A DNA stretch of 64,000 nt. Source: Paenibacillus sp. cl123. GTDB taxonomy: Bacteria > Bacillota > Bacilli > Paenibacillales > NBRC-103111. The stretch lies in the NCBI RefSeq assembly GCF_900101595.1, contig NZ_FMYY01000004.1, forward strand, positions 62,001-126,000, given 5' to 3'. Within the stretch, counting starts at the first letter, position 1. Each line of letters starts with the position of its first letter. The position numbers and the translations under genes are program-made. This document shows positions 35,514 through 44,003 of this stretch, in pieces. Below the pieces are notes generated by a model. It worked only from the letters and a program-made list of their open reading frames with translations, searched no databases and was not told where the DNA came from.

Positions 35514-35768
35514 ATGGCAACGGTATTGAAAATTTTCGACCGCTGGAAGGAGTTTCTGGGGGAGCGCGTAGAGCAAGCCGAAAAAGCGGGGATGAGCGAG
35601 GAAACGATCACCAAGCTGGCTGTACAGATCGGTGAGTTTCTTGCCGACAAGGTCGATCCCGAGAACAAGGAAGAGCGTGTGCTGAAAGAGCTGTGGGACG
35701 TCGCCGACGAGCAGGAGCGCAGGGCGCTTGCGTCGACCATGGTGAAGCTGGCCAAGGTAAATAACTAA
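35514..35768 (+). CDS. ymfJ: DUF3243 family protein YmfJ
   Basis: 84 residues from ATG 35514, with GGGAGGAATT upstream. Helical, charged protein (ATVLKIFDRWKEFLGERVEQ and LADKVDPENKEERVLKELWDVA) recognised as the YmfJ/DUF3243 family by pattern and by position after ymfI. No catalytic motif, signal or membrane segment. Function unknown. Confidence 0.85.
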   Translation: MATVLKIFDRWKEFLGERVEQAEKAGMSEETITKLAVQIGEFLADKVDPENKEERVLKELWDVADEQERRALASTMVKLAKVNN

Positions 35769-35785
35769 TCATACGTCATTTTAAC

Positions 35786-35810
35786 GGCCTCCTCTTGCAG
35801 GGAGGCTTTT
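35786..35810 (+). terminator. Terminator after ymfJ
   Basis: GCCTCC (35787-35792) pairs with GGAGGC (35801-35806), followed by four T. Confidence 0.75.
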
Positions 35811-35830
35811 CATGCGCTCGGGACAATCGC

Positions 35831-35859
35831 TTGGATTGGCGCGGGCAAACGTTTATACT
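35831..35859 (+). promoter_or_regulatory. Sigma-A type promoter for the lipoprotein gene
   Basis: TTGGAT (35831-35836), a 17-base spacer and TATACT (35854-35859), 38 bases before ATG 35898. Confidence 0.55.
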
Positions 35860-35897
35860 AGTAATGAATGTTCAGGAAATGAGGGTTAACGATTCGT

Positions 35898-36746
35898 ATG
35901 AAGGCTTTATGGCGGACTTTTATTATGCTCCCCTTGCTCGGCATGCTGCTTATACTGGGAACGGCTTGCGGCAAGCAAATCCCGGACATTGATCCGGCGC
36001 TTCTGCAGCGCAAAGCTTCCTTGCTCGTCGTAACAGAGCCATCTTTATCTGCGGACGCCAGAGAAAGACTGAATAATGCGTTGACGGAGTGGAGGATAAC
36101 GAAGCAGCTTGCTTTTGAGTGGCTGCCGGATGTAAAGATCTTGTCGGAAGAACAGTTGGAACATATCCGGACAGGCTCATTTGATTATATCGTCGTAGCG
36201 GGGCATGAGCTGGTTCACGCGACGCTCCCCCAAGCCGAGACTGTCCAAGGCCCCAAATGGCTGCTGCTCGATGACCGGATTTTACGCCAGTCCTTGACTG
36301 TGAAAGGTTCTCATATCAGTCTCAAAGCGGTGCAGGAGGACAGGCTCCGCCAAGAATGGGACGAGTGGGTCCGTCAGCAAATTGTATCGGAACGGCCAAT
36401 TGAATGGGTGACGATCTCCGCTTATCCCGTTCCTTCCGATTGGGCGCCCGCGGAGGAAGCGGATACGGTTCATCTGGCGGATGCGGAGGGATGGGCAAGC
36501 CAGTTTCAATTCGCGGTCAAAGCGCACAGGCCCTCATGGGTAGTGGCGTTCGCCCCGCTTGACGCAGCCCAGCTGCAGCGGCTTCGTGCCGTGCAGGTTC
36601 CTGTCGTGGACATCAACAAAACGACGTTGGAGCTTCAGTGGAACGAGCTGCTGCTGTCGATGCAGGCGATGATGAATTCGGGAACCTGGACATCCGGACC
36701 TCGGCCGTATGAGGAAAGGGAAATTCGGATTCAGAAGAATTTATAA
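35898..36746 (+). CDS. Lipoprotein of unknown function
   Basis: 282 residues. A basic N-terminus, a hydrophobic stretch (FIMLPLLGMLLIL) and the lipobox LGTAC, with Cys near residue 24, mark a membrane-anchored lipoprotein. The body has alternating beta-alpha pattern (SLLVVTEPSL, FDYIVVAGHEL, PSWVVAFAPLDAAQLQRL, VPVVDINKT) that recalls a periplasmic-binding-protein or BMP-like fold, but I do not recognise the family. It is inserted between ymfJ and ymfK with its own promoter. The ribosome binding site (GAGGG) is weak and distant. Confidence 0.8.
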   Translation: MKALWRTFIMLPLLGMLLILGTACGKQIPDIDPALLQRKASLLVVTEPSLSADARERLNNALTEWRITKQLAFEWLPDVKILSEEQLEHIRTGSFDYIVVAGHELVHATLPQAETVQGPKWLLLDDRILRQSLTVKGSHISLKAVQEDRLRQEWDEWVRQQIVSERPIEWVTISAYPVPSDWAPAEEADTVHLADAEGWASQFQFAVKAHRPSWVVAFAPLDAAQLQRLRAVQVPVVDINKTTLELQWNELLLSMQAMMNSGTWTSGPRPYEEREIRIQKNL

Positions 36747-36830
36747 ATTCCCCCCTGAACCGGGAGGATTTTATCGAAAATTGTAGAATAATTGTCTAGC
36801 CCCAAATTCAAACCGATCGGAGCTCGCGCT

Positions 36831-37616
36831 ATGATAATTGGAACAGAATCGAATGAAATGAAGCAATGGTATATGGAGTACCGTATACATAAAAACCGCC
36901 CCGGCCTGCTCGGCGATATCGCTTCCCTGATGGGGATGCTCGATATCAATATTGTGACGATCAACGGGGTGGAAGACCGCACGCGCGGCATGCTGCTGCA
37001 AACCCGGGATGAAGAAAAAGTGGAACTTATGGGTAAAATGTTAAAGAAAGTGGATAATATAACGATAACGGCGCTTCGCACGCCCAAGCTGGTCGATATT
37101 TTGGCTGTTCGCCACGGCCGGTACATCGAGCGCGATTCGGATGATAAGAAAACATTCCGGTTTACCCGCGATGAGCTGGGGCTGCTGGTCGATTTCCTGG
37201 GCGAGGTATTCAAGCGGGAAGGCAATCATGTTGTCGGTCTGCGCGGTATGCCGCGGGTAGGAAAGACGGAGTCCATCATCGCCGGCAGCGTATGCGCCAA
37301 CAAGCGATGGACGTTCGTATCCTCGACGCTGCTGCGCCAAACGGTCCGCAGCCAGCTTTCAGAGGACGAGATGAATCCGAACAATGTGTTTATCATCGAC
37401 GGCATTGTGTCCACGCTGCGCTCCAATGAAAAGCATCATACTTTGCTGCAGGATATTATGGCTATGCCGTCTACCAAAGTGATTGAGCATCCGGATATTT
37501 TTATCCGCGAATCGGAATATACGTATGAACACTTCGACTGCATCGTCGAGCTTCGCACAACCCCTGAGGAAGAAATTAGCTATGAATCGTTCACCGGAGG
37601 CTTCGACAGCTATTAG
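36831..37616 (+). CDS. ymfK: DUF3388 family protein YmfK (ACT domain plus P-loop)
   Basis: 261 residues from ATG 36831, agreeing with the B. subtilis YmfK length; a TTG at 36792 lacks a ribosome binding site. The N-terminus looks like an ACT domain (YRIHKNRPGLLGDIASLMGML). In the second half GMPRVGKTES is a Walker A P-loop, followed by VFIIDGIVST as a possible Walker B. The combination of ligand-sensing and NTP-binding features suggests a regulatory NTPase, but the function is unknown. Confidence 0.85.
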   Translation: MIIGTESNEMKQWYMEYRIHKNRPGLLGDIASLMGMLDINIVTINGVEDRTRGMLLQTRDEEKVELMGKMLKKVDNITITALRTPKLVDILAVRHGRYIERDSDDKKTFRFTRDELGLLVDFLGEVFKREGNHVVGLRGMPRVGKTESIIAGSVCANKRWTFVSSTLLRQTVRSQLSEDEMNPNNVFIIDGIVSTLRSNEKHHTLLQDIMAMPSTKVIEHPDIFIRESEYTYEHFDCIVELRTTPEEEISYESFTGGFDSY

Positions 37617-37674
37617 CAGCGGACCGGCTTCGGTAGTAAAAGCCTGATGACACATACTTGGAAGGATGATGGGC

Positions 37675-38547
37675 GTGACAGATCTTGGTCTGCTATTGAG
37701 AAAAGCGAGAATGGAAAAGAAAATATCGCTCGACGATCTCCAGGAAGTGACCAAAATCCGCAAACGCTATCTGGAAGCGATCGAAGAAGGCAATTATAAG
37801 GTGCTTCCCGGCAACTTTTATGTGCGGGCTTTTATCAAAAGTTATGCCGAGGCCGTGGAGCTGGATCCGAATGAAGTTCTAAATATGTATCAGAACGTCC
37901 TTCCTCCGCCGGAGACCGAGCAGCCGGAAACGACCGTCCGCACCAAGCGAACGGGAGCGCTGCGCAATACGGAGAGAATCGGCAAGTGGGCGTCGAACAT
38001 TATGGTGATTTCGTTTGTGGTGCTGATTCTGGGCATCATCTACTACTTTATGAGCATCAACTATAAAGGAACCAGCGATGCCAGCGAGGATCTGCCCAAG
38101 AAGATCACGGACAAAGCGGAGTCGCCCGGACAGCTTACCGCATCCGGAGCGACGTATCAGAACGCTCCTCCCGGAGGAGCGGCTGTGACTCCGCCTGTCG
38201 TGCAGCCCCCTCCGGCACAGCCCGAGAACGATGTCAAGCTGGCCAAAAGCGAGCGGGGCACGGATTATTACACCGTCACCGGAACGGGCAGCTTGAAGAT
38301 CGAGGTGAAGGTGACGGGCGATCAGTGCTGGTTGAAGATCGACGCATTGACCGATCCGAGACAGCAGCTGTTTGAAGGGACGCTGAAGAACGGCGACAGC
38401 AAAAGCTGGGAGCTTACGAGCGCAGCCGCTCTGCGCTTCGGCAAGGCCAGCGCGATTGAAATCACGATTAACGGCCAAACCTTCCCTGTGGGCGATCAGG
38501 CGAACGTAAAAAATGTGCAGGTGGATTGGCAGAAGCCTGCGGCATAA
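37675..38547 (+). CDS. rodZ: RodZ-like cell shape protein (YmfM)
   Basis: 290 residues from GTG 37675, chosen because GAAGG ends 9 bases earlier; ATG 37666 and 37669 are too close to it. An N-terminal helix-turn-helix domain (LGLLLRKARMEKKISLDDLQ and YLEAIEEGNYKVLPGNFYVRAFIKSYAE) binds MreB in the family. One membrane helix (ASNIMVISFVVLILGIIYYF) follows, then a Pro-rich linker and an extracytoplasmic beta domain (DUF4115-like, ITINGQTFPVG). It lies upstream of pgsA as in B. subtilis. Confidence 0.9.
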   Translation: MTDLGLLLRKARMEKKISLDDLQEVTKIRKRYLEAIEEGNYKVLPGNFYVRAFIKSYAEAVELDPNEVLNMYQNVLPPPETEQPETTVRTKRTGALRNTERIGKWASNIMVISFVVLILGIIYYFMSINYKGTSDASEDLPKKITDKAESPGQLTASGATYQNAPPGGAAVTPPVVQPPPAQPENDVKLAKSERGTDYYTVTGTGSLKIEVKVTGDQCWLKIDALTDPRQQLFEGTLKNGDSKSWELTSAAALRFGKASAIEITINGQTFPVGDQANVKNVQVDWQKPAA

Positions 38548-38562
38548 CGAGAGAAACGGGAA

Positions 38563-38601
38563 CAGACATGCGATGCCTTTGTGCATCGGGTGTCTTTTTT
38601 G
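38563..38601 (+). terminator. Terminator after rodZ
   Basis: GACATGCGATGC (38565-38576) pairs with GCATCGGGTGTC (38583-38594) with a small internal mismatch, then six T. Confidence 0.75.
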
Positions 38602-38663
38602 TTAAAATAGGAGCGGATGCAAGTTGAAAGGGTAAAACTGAACATGGAAGGGTGCAGGGGAAC

Positions 38664-39155
38664 ATGAGTAGTGAAAGTTCGTTTGATATCGTATCGAAGC
38701 TGGACATGCAGGAGATGAACAATGCGATCAGCCAGGCGGAGAAGGAGATCGCCACGCGATTCGATTTCAAGAACAGCAAAAGCAGCATAACGCTGGAGAA
38801 GGAAGAGCTGGTCGTGATCTCCGACGATGATTTCAAGCTACAGAACGTGCTGGATATTCTCCAGTCGAAGATGGCCAAGCGCGGCATTTCGCTCAAAAAC
38901 CTGGAATACGGGAAGGTAGAGGCCGCCGCGGGCAGCACGGTGCGTCAACGCATCAAGCTGAAGCAGGGAGTCGATCAGGATAACGCCAAGAAGATCAATA
39001 TTTTGATTCGCGACTCCAAGCTGAAAGTTAAAAGCCAAATTCAAGGAGATCAAATCCGCGTGACCGGCAAAAATAAAGACGATCTTCAGCAGATCATCCA
39101 ATTGCTTCGCAAGGCCGATTTGCCGCTGGAGCTGCAGTTTATCAATTTCCGCTAG
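38664..39155 (+). CDS. YajQ family nucleotide-binding protein
   Basis: 163 residues from ATG 38664, the usual YajQ length. [18 protein letters not shown] and [11 protein letters not shown] at the N-terminus and [23 protein letters not shown] are diagnostic (DUF520). Family members have been reported to bind nucleotides, tRNA or cyclic di-GMP; which applies here cannot be read. In B. subtilis the homologue yitK is elsewhere, so this placement between rodZ and rimO is a local insertion. Confidence 0.9.
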   Translation: MSSESSFDIVSKLDMQEMNNAISQAEKEIATRFDFKNSKSSITLEKEELVVISDDDFKLQNVLDILQSKMAKRGISLKNLEYGKVEAAAGSTVRQRIKLKQGVDQDNAKKINILIRDSKLKVKSQIQGDQIRVTGKNKDDLQQIIQLLRKADLPLELQFINFR

Positions 39156-39223
39156 TCCGGGCCGGCAGTCCGCAAACCCGGCGAACTACCTTGCGGTGAG
39201 CCGCTGCAGGGTTTTTCGTAATT

Positions 39224-39253
39224 TTGACACTCTTCGCGGGGTTATATTATACT
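39224..39253 (+). promoter_or_regulatory. Sigma-A type promoter for rimO-pgsA
   Basis: Consensus TTGACA (39224-39229), an 18-base spacer and TATACT (39248-39253). Confidence 0.65.
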
Positions 39254-39305
39254 TGGTACAAACGTTTAGAAGTAAAAGGCATGAAGCCGTTCTGGAGGAA
39301 AGTTC

Positions 39306-40634
39306 ATGACAGAGAAAGTGAAAGTTGTAACACTCGGCTGCGAGAAAAATCTCGTCGACTCGGAGATTATGTCCGGCCTTGTTCACGAACGCGGGTACCA
39401 GCTTGTAACCGACAAGGAAGAGGCGACCATCATTATCGTCAATACCTGCGGCTTTATCGATGCGGCCAAGGAAGAGTCCGTCAACACCATTCTGGATATG
39501 GCGGAGCTGAAGGAAACGGCGAGCCTGAAGGCGCTGATCGTATCGGGCTGCCTGACGCAGCGCTATAAGAAGGAATTGATGAACGAGATGCCCGAGATCG
39601 ACGGCATTGTCGGTACGGGCGATTTTGATAAGATTAACGATATCATCGATGACGCGCTTGCAGGCAAAAGGCCTATTCTCATCGGCAACCCGGTATTTAA
39701 CTATGATAAGAAGCTGCCGCGCCGCGTATCCACTCCTCGCTATACGGCTTATGTCAAAATTGCCGAGGGCTGCGATAACGCCTGTACGTTCTGCAGCATT
39801 CCGATTATGCGGGGGAAATTCCGCAGCCGGAGCATCGAATCCATTCTGGATGAGGTTGCCCAACTGGCGGCCCAAGGCGTGAAGGAGATCAGCCTGATTG
39901 CCCAAGATTCCACGAATTATGGAACGGATATCTACGATTCCTTCATGCTGCCGACGCTGATGAACCGCGTCAGCGAGGTGGAAGGAGTCGAGTGGGTGCG
40001 TCTTCACTATGCGTATCCCGGCTTCTTCACGGATGAATTGATCGAGACTATCGCGTCCAACCCTAAGATCTGCAAGTACATCGACATGCCGCTGCAGCAC
40101 AGCGAGGACAGCATCCTCAAACGGATGCGCCGGCCGGGCCGCCAGCGCGATACGCGCGAGTTGGTCCGCAAAATTCGCGAACGCATCCCGGGCGTATCCT
40201 TGCGCACTTCGCTAATCGTCGGGTTTCCGGGCGAGACGGAGGAAGACTTCGAGAACCTCAAGGCTTTCGTCCGCGAGGTACAATTCGACCGCTTGGGCGT
40301 GTTTACGTACTCCAAGGAAGAGGATACGCCGGCCGCGCGGCTTCCGGATCAGATTAAGGAAAGCGTGAAGGATTACCGCGCCAACGTGCTGATGGAAATT
40401 CAACGGGAAATTTCCAATGAGCGCAACAGCAGCAAGATCGGACAGGTCATCGACGTCTTGATCGAGAAATATGACGGACGCAACGATGTATATGTCGGAC
40501 GTTCGCAATTCGACGCTCCGGAGATCGACGGCGAGGTATTTGCCAGAGGGACAGATCTGCAGATCGGGTCCATCGCCAAAGTACGGGTCACCCACTCATT
40601 CGAGTTTGATTTGTCCGGGGAGGTCGTGGCATGA
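39306..40634 (+). CDS. rimO: Ribosomal protein S12 methylthiotransferase RimO
   Basis: 442 residues. It methylthiolates an aspartate of S12 using two iron-sulfur clusters and SAM. The UPF0004 N-domain (VVTLGCEKNLVDSE) carries the first cluster cysteines. The radical-SAM motif is GCDNACTFCSIP, and a C-terminal TRAM domain follows. The GCEKNLVDSE signature separates RimO from MiaB, present at 53 kb. GGAGG precedes the start. The stop overlaps pgsA. Confidence 0.94.
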   Translation: MTEKVKVVTLGCEKNLVDSEIMSGLVHERGYQLVTDKEEATIIIVNTCGFIDAAKEESVNTILDMAELKETASLKALIVSGCLTQRYKKELMNEMPEIDGIVGTGDFDKINDIIDDALAGKRPILIGNPVFNYDKKLPRRVSTPRYTAYVKIAEGCDNACTFCSIPIMRGKFRSRSIESILDEVAQLAAQGVKEISLIAQDSTNYGTDIYDSFMLPTLMNRVSEVEGVEWVRLHYAYPGFFTDELIETIASNPKICKYIDMPLQHSEDSILKRMRRPGRQRDTRELVRKIRERIPGVSLRTSLIVGFPGETEEDFENLKAFVREVQFDRLGVFTYSKEEDTPAARLPDQIKESVKDYRANVLMEIQREISNERNSSKIGQVIDVLIEKYDGRNDVYVGRSQFDAPEIDGEVFARGTDLQIGSIAKVRVTHSFEFDLSGEVVA

Positions 40635-41209
40635 ATCTAGCCAACCGGATTACGGTGGCGAGAATTTTCCTGGTTCCCATCATCATGTTTTTCCTGCTCG
40701 TCAACGTGAAGTTTCCGCATGTTCGCATCGAGCAATTCACGATCACCTACAATCAGATTATCGCGGCGCTCATTTTTATCATCGCGGCCAGCACGGACAG
40801 TCTGGACGGTTATATCGCTCGCAAGCATAAGCTGGTCACCAATCTCGGCAAGCTGCTTGACCCGCTGGCAGACAAGCTGCTCGTATCCGCTGTGCTCATC
40901 TCCCTGGTGGAGATGGGCAAGCTGGATGCATGGATCGCCATCGTGATCATCAGCCGCGAATTTGCCGTAACGGGGCTGCGTCAGATTGCGCTGCTCGAAG
41001 GCATCGTCATGGCGGCCAGCAAATGGGGCAAATGGAAAACGGGCGTGCAGATTACCGCTATCATCGCGTTGCTGGTCAACAATTTCCCGTTTGCGTTCAT
41101 CGACTTCCGCTTCGATCTGATCGCAAGCTGGGTCGCCGCCATCATTACGCTCTATTCGGGTTTTGATTACTTTATCAAAAATAAGCATGTGCTGAACTTC
41201 AGAGAGTAG
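40631..41209 (+). CDS. pgsA: CDP-diacylglycerol--glycerol-3-phosphate 3-phosphatidyltransferase
   Basis: 192 residues, integral membrane enzyme making phosphatidylglycerol phosphate. The CDP-alcohol phosphotransferase motif is complete: DGYIAR, eight residues, G, three, D, three, D. Several hydrophobic helices are visible. ATG 40631 overlaps the rimO stop by 4 bases. It precedes cinA and recA as in B. subtilis. Confidence 0.95.
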   Translation: MNLANRITVARIFLVPIIMFFLLVNVKFPHVRIEQFTITYNQIIAALIFIIAASTDSLDGYIARKHKLVTNLGKLLDPLADKLLVSAVLISLVEMGKLDAWIAIVIISREFAVTGLRQIALLEGIVMAASKWGKWKTGVQITAIIALLVNNFPFAFIDFRFDLIASWVAAIITLYSGFDYFIKNKHVLNFRE

Positions 41210-41210
41210 C

Positions 41211-41262
41211 GGGCTGCGAGGAAGGGCAAGCAGAACGGTCTGCACGCCGCTTGCCTCGGCCC
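41211..41262 (+). other. Inverted repeat between pgsA and cinA
   Basis: GGCAAGC (41225-41231) pairs with GCTTGCC (41249-41255), with outer GGGC and GCCC pairing. There is no T-run, so it is not a clear terminator. Confidence 0.4.
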
Positions 41263-41291
41263 GGACATACATAAATCGGAAGGGGATCGGG

Positions 41292-42539
41292 ATGAAAGCT
41301 GAGATTATAGCCGTCGGTACCGAGCTGCTGATGGGACAGATTGCGAATACAAACGCTCAGTATTTATCCCGGGGATTGGCCGAGATCGGGGTGGGCGTCT
41401 ATTTCCACACGGTCGTAGGCGACAATGCCGGCCGGATCAAGGATGCGCTGGCCATTGCGGCGAGCCGCGCCGATCTGATCATCTGCACGGGCGGGCTTGG
41501 ACCGACACAGGACGACCTGACGAAGGACGTGCTTGCCGAAGCGCTGGGACGGCGTCTGCTCATTCACCAGCCTTCCATGGATAAAATAACGGATCTGTTC
41601 GCAAGCCGCGGCATGCCTATGGTGGAGAGCAACGCCCGCCAGGCGCTGATGCTGGAGGGCAGCGACCCGCTCGCCAACGAGACGGGGCTGGCCGTCGGCA
41701 ACGCGCTTACGCATGATGGCATTCACTATATCGTGCTGCCGGGACCGCCGAGAGAGATGAAGCCGATGTTCGATCACGGCGTCAAGCTTTGGCTGCAAAC
41801 GCGCTTCGAGGGATTGCAGCCGCTGCATTCCGTCATTCTGAAGTTCGCCGGCATCGGCGAGTCGCTGCTCGAACATCGTCTGATCGACCTGATTGACGCT
41901 CAGACGGATCCGACGATTGCCCCATACGCCAAAGAGGGCGAGGTGGCGATCCGGCTGACGACGCGCGCTGCAACGGCCGAGGAGGCCGCCTCCAGGCTGC
42001 AGCCGCTGGAGTCGGAGATCCGCAGCCGTCTGGGTGAGTTCATCTATGCGTCCGAGGACATGTCGCTAGAGGAGTTTATCGTCCGCAAGCTGAGCGATCA
42101 GAAGCTTACGCTCGCTGTGGCGGAGAGCTGCACGGGCGGCCAGCTCAGCGATCTGCTGACGGCGGTTCCGGGCGGACTGGGCGCTTTCGCGGGCGGGGTC
42201 ATTACCTATACGAATGAAATCAAGCGCGATGTGCTGGGGGTGCCGGCCGAGCTGCTGGAGGGCGAAGGAGCTCCCGGCGCGGTGAGCCCCGAGACGGCCA
42301 AAGCGATGGCGCAGCGGGTCATGGAGCTGTGCGGCACCGATTACGGCCTGTCGGTGACGGGCGTAGCGGGTCCTGACGGAACGGAAGGCAAGCCGGTAGG
42401 GCTCGTATACGTCGGCATAGCGGCGCGCGGAGAAGCGCCGGACGCCGTAGAGCTGAAGCTTGCGGGCAACCGGCCTACGATCAAGCTGAGGGCGGCCAAA
42501 AGCGCGCTCTATCAGCTGTGGCGGCGTATGAAGGGCTAA
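41292..42539 (+). CDS. cinA: Competence/damage-inducible protein CinA
   Basis: 415 residues, two domains. The N-terminal molybdopterin-binding-like domain (IAVGTELLMGQIANTNAQYLS, TGGLGPTQDDLTKD) and the C-terminal CinA domain (VAESCTGGQLSDLLTAVPG, VTGVAGPDGTEGKPVGLVY) are both complete. Family members have ADP-ribose pyrophosphatase and/or nicotinamide mononucleotide deamidase activity. It lies directly upstream of recA, the classic arrangement, but here transcription units are separated by terminators. Confidence 0.95.
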   Translation: MKAEIIAVGTELLMGQIANTNAQYLSRGLAEIGVGVYFHTVVGDNAGRIKDALAIAASRADLIICTGGLGPTQDDLTKDVLAEALGRRLLIHQPSMDKITDLFASRGMPMVESNARQALMLEGSDPLANETGLAVGNALTHDGIHYIVLPGPPREMKPMFDHGVKLWLQTRFEGLQPLHSVILKFAGIGESLLEHRLIDLIDAQTDPTIAPYAKEGEVAIRLTTRAATAEEAASRLQPLESEIRSRLGEFIYASEDMSLEEFIVRKLSDQKLTLAVAESCTGGQLSDLLTAVPGGLGAFAGGVITYTNEIKRDVLGVPAELLEGEGAPGAVSPETAKAMAQRVMELCGTDYGLSVTGVAGPDGTEGKPVGLVYVGIAARGEAPDAVELKLAGNRPTIKLRAAKSALYQLWRRMKG

Positions 42540-42557
42540 AAGCTGGTGAATAAGATG

Positions 42558-42666
42558 CCGGAGAGCCGGTAGGGGGTTGAAACCGCAAGGGGAACCCCTA
42601 TCGGCCGCCGGCCGCTTTTGTTCTCCGGACTTCTAGAAGAAGGCCTCAGGCGCGAGGCGTTTTTTG
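42558..42666 (+). terminator. Structured hairpin followed by terminator after cinA
   Basis: A three-tier hairpin: CCGGAGA (42558-42564) with TCTCCGG (42622-42628), enclosing GCCGGTAGGGGGTT with AACCCCTATCGGC. Then GCCTC (42643-42647) pairs with GAGGC (42654-42658), followed by GTTTTTT. The second hairpin is the likely terminator of cinA. Confidence 0.65.
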
Positions 42667-42701
42667 CTGACCGGCTTCGTCCGGATATTTGCAAAACATA
42701 G

Positions 42702-42783
42702 TTGCTGGCGGCTAGAAAATAAAGTATAATAGAGTTATGCGGAAGCACCGTAACAACTTCAACCCTTGTTACGGTTTTTATTT
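42702..42783 (+). ncRNA. Orphan promoter-terminator unit upstream of recA (possible short RNA)
   Basis: TTGCTG (42702-42707), 17 bases, TATAAT (42725-42730) is a good sigma-A promoter. About 10 bases after the expected transcription start comes CCGTAACAA (42748-42756) pairing perfectly with TTGTTACGG (42766-42774), followed by TTTTTATTT. A transcript would be only about 45 bases, or would read through into recA. Confidence 0.45.
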
Positions 42784-42794
42784 GGATTCCGATG

Positions 42795-42808
42795 CGAATG
42801 TATGTTCG
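42795..42808 (+). promoter_or_regulatory. LexA (DinR) box of recA
   Basis: CGAATGTATGTTCG matches the Gram-positive SOS box CGAAC-N4-GTTCG with one mismatch. It ends 9 bases before the recA -35. Confidence 0.8.
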
Positions 42809-42817
42809 AAAAATAGC

Positions 42818-42846
42818 TTGGCAAACCTTTCAAAAACCGTTATGAT
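42818..42846 (+). promoter_or_regulatory. recA promoter
   Basis: TTGGCA (42818-42823), a 17-base spacer and TATGAT (42841-42846), near-consensus sigma-A, just downstream of the LexA box. Confidence 0.75.
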
Positions 42847-42886
42847 GGTACTATCATAGAAATTATAAGAAGAGGAAGTGAGTCTC

Positions 42887-43936
42887 TTGACGGATCGTAA
42901 AGCAGCTTTGGAAAATGCTCTTCGTCAAATTGAGAAGCAGTTTGGCAAAGGTTCGATTATGAAGTTGGGTGAATCCACCCATATGCAAGTAGAAACGATC
43001 CCTAGCGGCTCTCTGGCGCTGGATATCGCACTGGGCATCGGCGGTTTTCCGCGCGGAAGAATCATTGAGGTGTACGGCCCGGAATCATCCGGTAAGACGA
43101 CGGTCGCTTTGCATGCGATCGCCGAGGTGCAGAAGGCGGGAGGAACGGCTGCCTTTATCGATGCCGAGCATGCGCTCGATCCGCTGTATGCCAGCAAGCT
43201 GGGCATCAATATCGACGAGCTGCTGCTTTCGCAGCCGGATACGGGCGAACAGGCGCTTGAGATTGCCGAAGCACTCGTACGCAGCGGCGCGGTGGATATC
43301 ATCGTTGTCGACTCCGTAGCGGCTCTTGTGCCGAAGGCTGAGATCGAAGGCGAGATGGGCGACTCTCACGTCGGTCTGCAAGCCCGTCTGATGTCGCAAG
43401 CTTTGCGTAAGCTGTCGGGGGCCATCAACAAATCGAAGACGATCGCCATCTTCATCAACCAGCTTCGCGAGAAGGTCGGCGTTATGTTCGGGAATCCCGA
43501 GACGACTCCGGGTGGACGAGCTCTGAAGTTCTACTCCTCCGTGCGTCTGGACGTCAGAAGAATTGAGACGATTAAGCAGGGCAATGATATGGTCGGCAAC
43601 CGGACGCGGATCAAGGTTGTGAAGAATAAGGTAGCTCCTCCGTTCAAGCAGGCCGAGATTGATATCATGTACGGTGAAGGCATCTCCCGTGAAGGCAGCC
43701 TCGTCGATATTGCGACGGAGATGGACATCATCCAGAAGAGCGGAGCCTGGTATTCGTACAACAATGACCGGTTGGGTCAAGGCCGGGAGAATGCGAAGCA
43801 GTTCCTCAAGGAAAATGTTCATGTGGCTGACCTGATCGAGAAGAAAATTCGCGAGAACAGCAATTTGATTGCCGTGACAGGTCCCAATACGGACGATGAG
43901 ATGGAAGACGAAGAAGAATTGGCAGTATTGGAATAG
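42887..43936 (+). CDS. recA: Recombinase RecA
   Basis: 349 residues from TTG 42887, which gives the N-terminus (M)[11 protein letters not shown] expected by homology; the in-frame GTG at 42878 sits too close to GAGGAA. Strand exchange and SOS coprotease. Walker [10 protein letters not shown], the Walker B aspartate in [18 protein letters not shown], and the [11 protein letters not shown] and [22 protein letters not shown] blocks are intact, with an acidic C-terminus. Controlled by the LexA box upstream; it has its own terminator before recX. Confidence 0.98.
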   Translation: MTDRKAALENALRQIEKQFGKGSIMKLGESTHMQVETIPSGSLALDIALGIGGFPRGRIIEVYGPESSGKTTVALHAIAEVQKAGGTAAFIDAEHALDPLYASKLGINIDELLLSQPDTGEQALEIAEALVRSGAVDIIVVDSVAALVPKAEIEGEMGDSHVGLQARLMSQALRKLSGAINKSKTIAIFINQLREKVGVMFGNPETTPGGRALKFYSSVRLDVRRIETIKQGNDMVGNRTRIKVVKNKVAPPFKQAEIDIMYGEGISREGSLVDIATEMDIIQKSGAWYSYNNDRLGQGRENAKQFLKENVHVADLIEKKIRENSNLIAVTGPNTDDEMEDEEELAVLE

Positions 43937-43944
43937 TAGGCAGG

Positions 43945-43978
43945 GAGCACCTTTTCTTCTGGAGAAGGTGCTCTTTTG
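43945..43978 (+). terminator. Terminator after recA
   Basis: GAGCACCTTTTC (43945-43956) pairs with GAGAAGGTGCTC (43962-43973) with one mismatch, then TTTT. Confidence 0.9.
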
Positions 43979-44003
43979 TCATTAAGACGGGAGGGGTTAC
44001 AGG

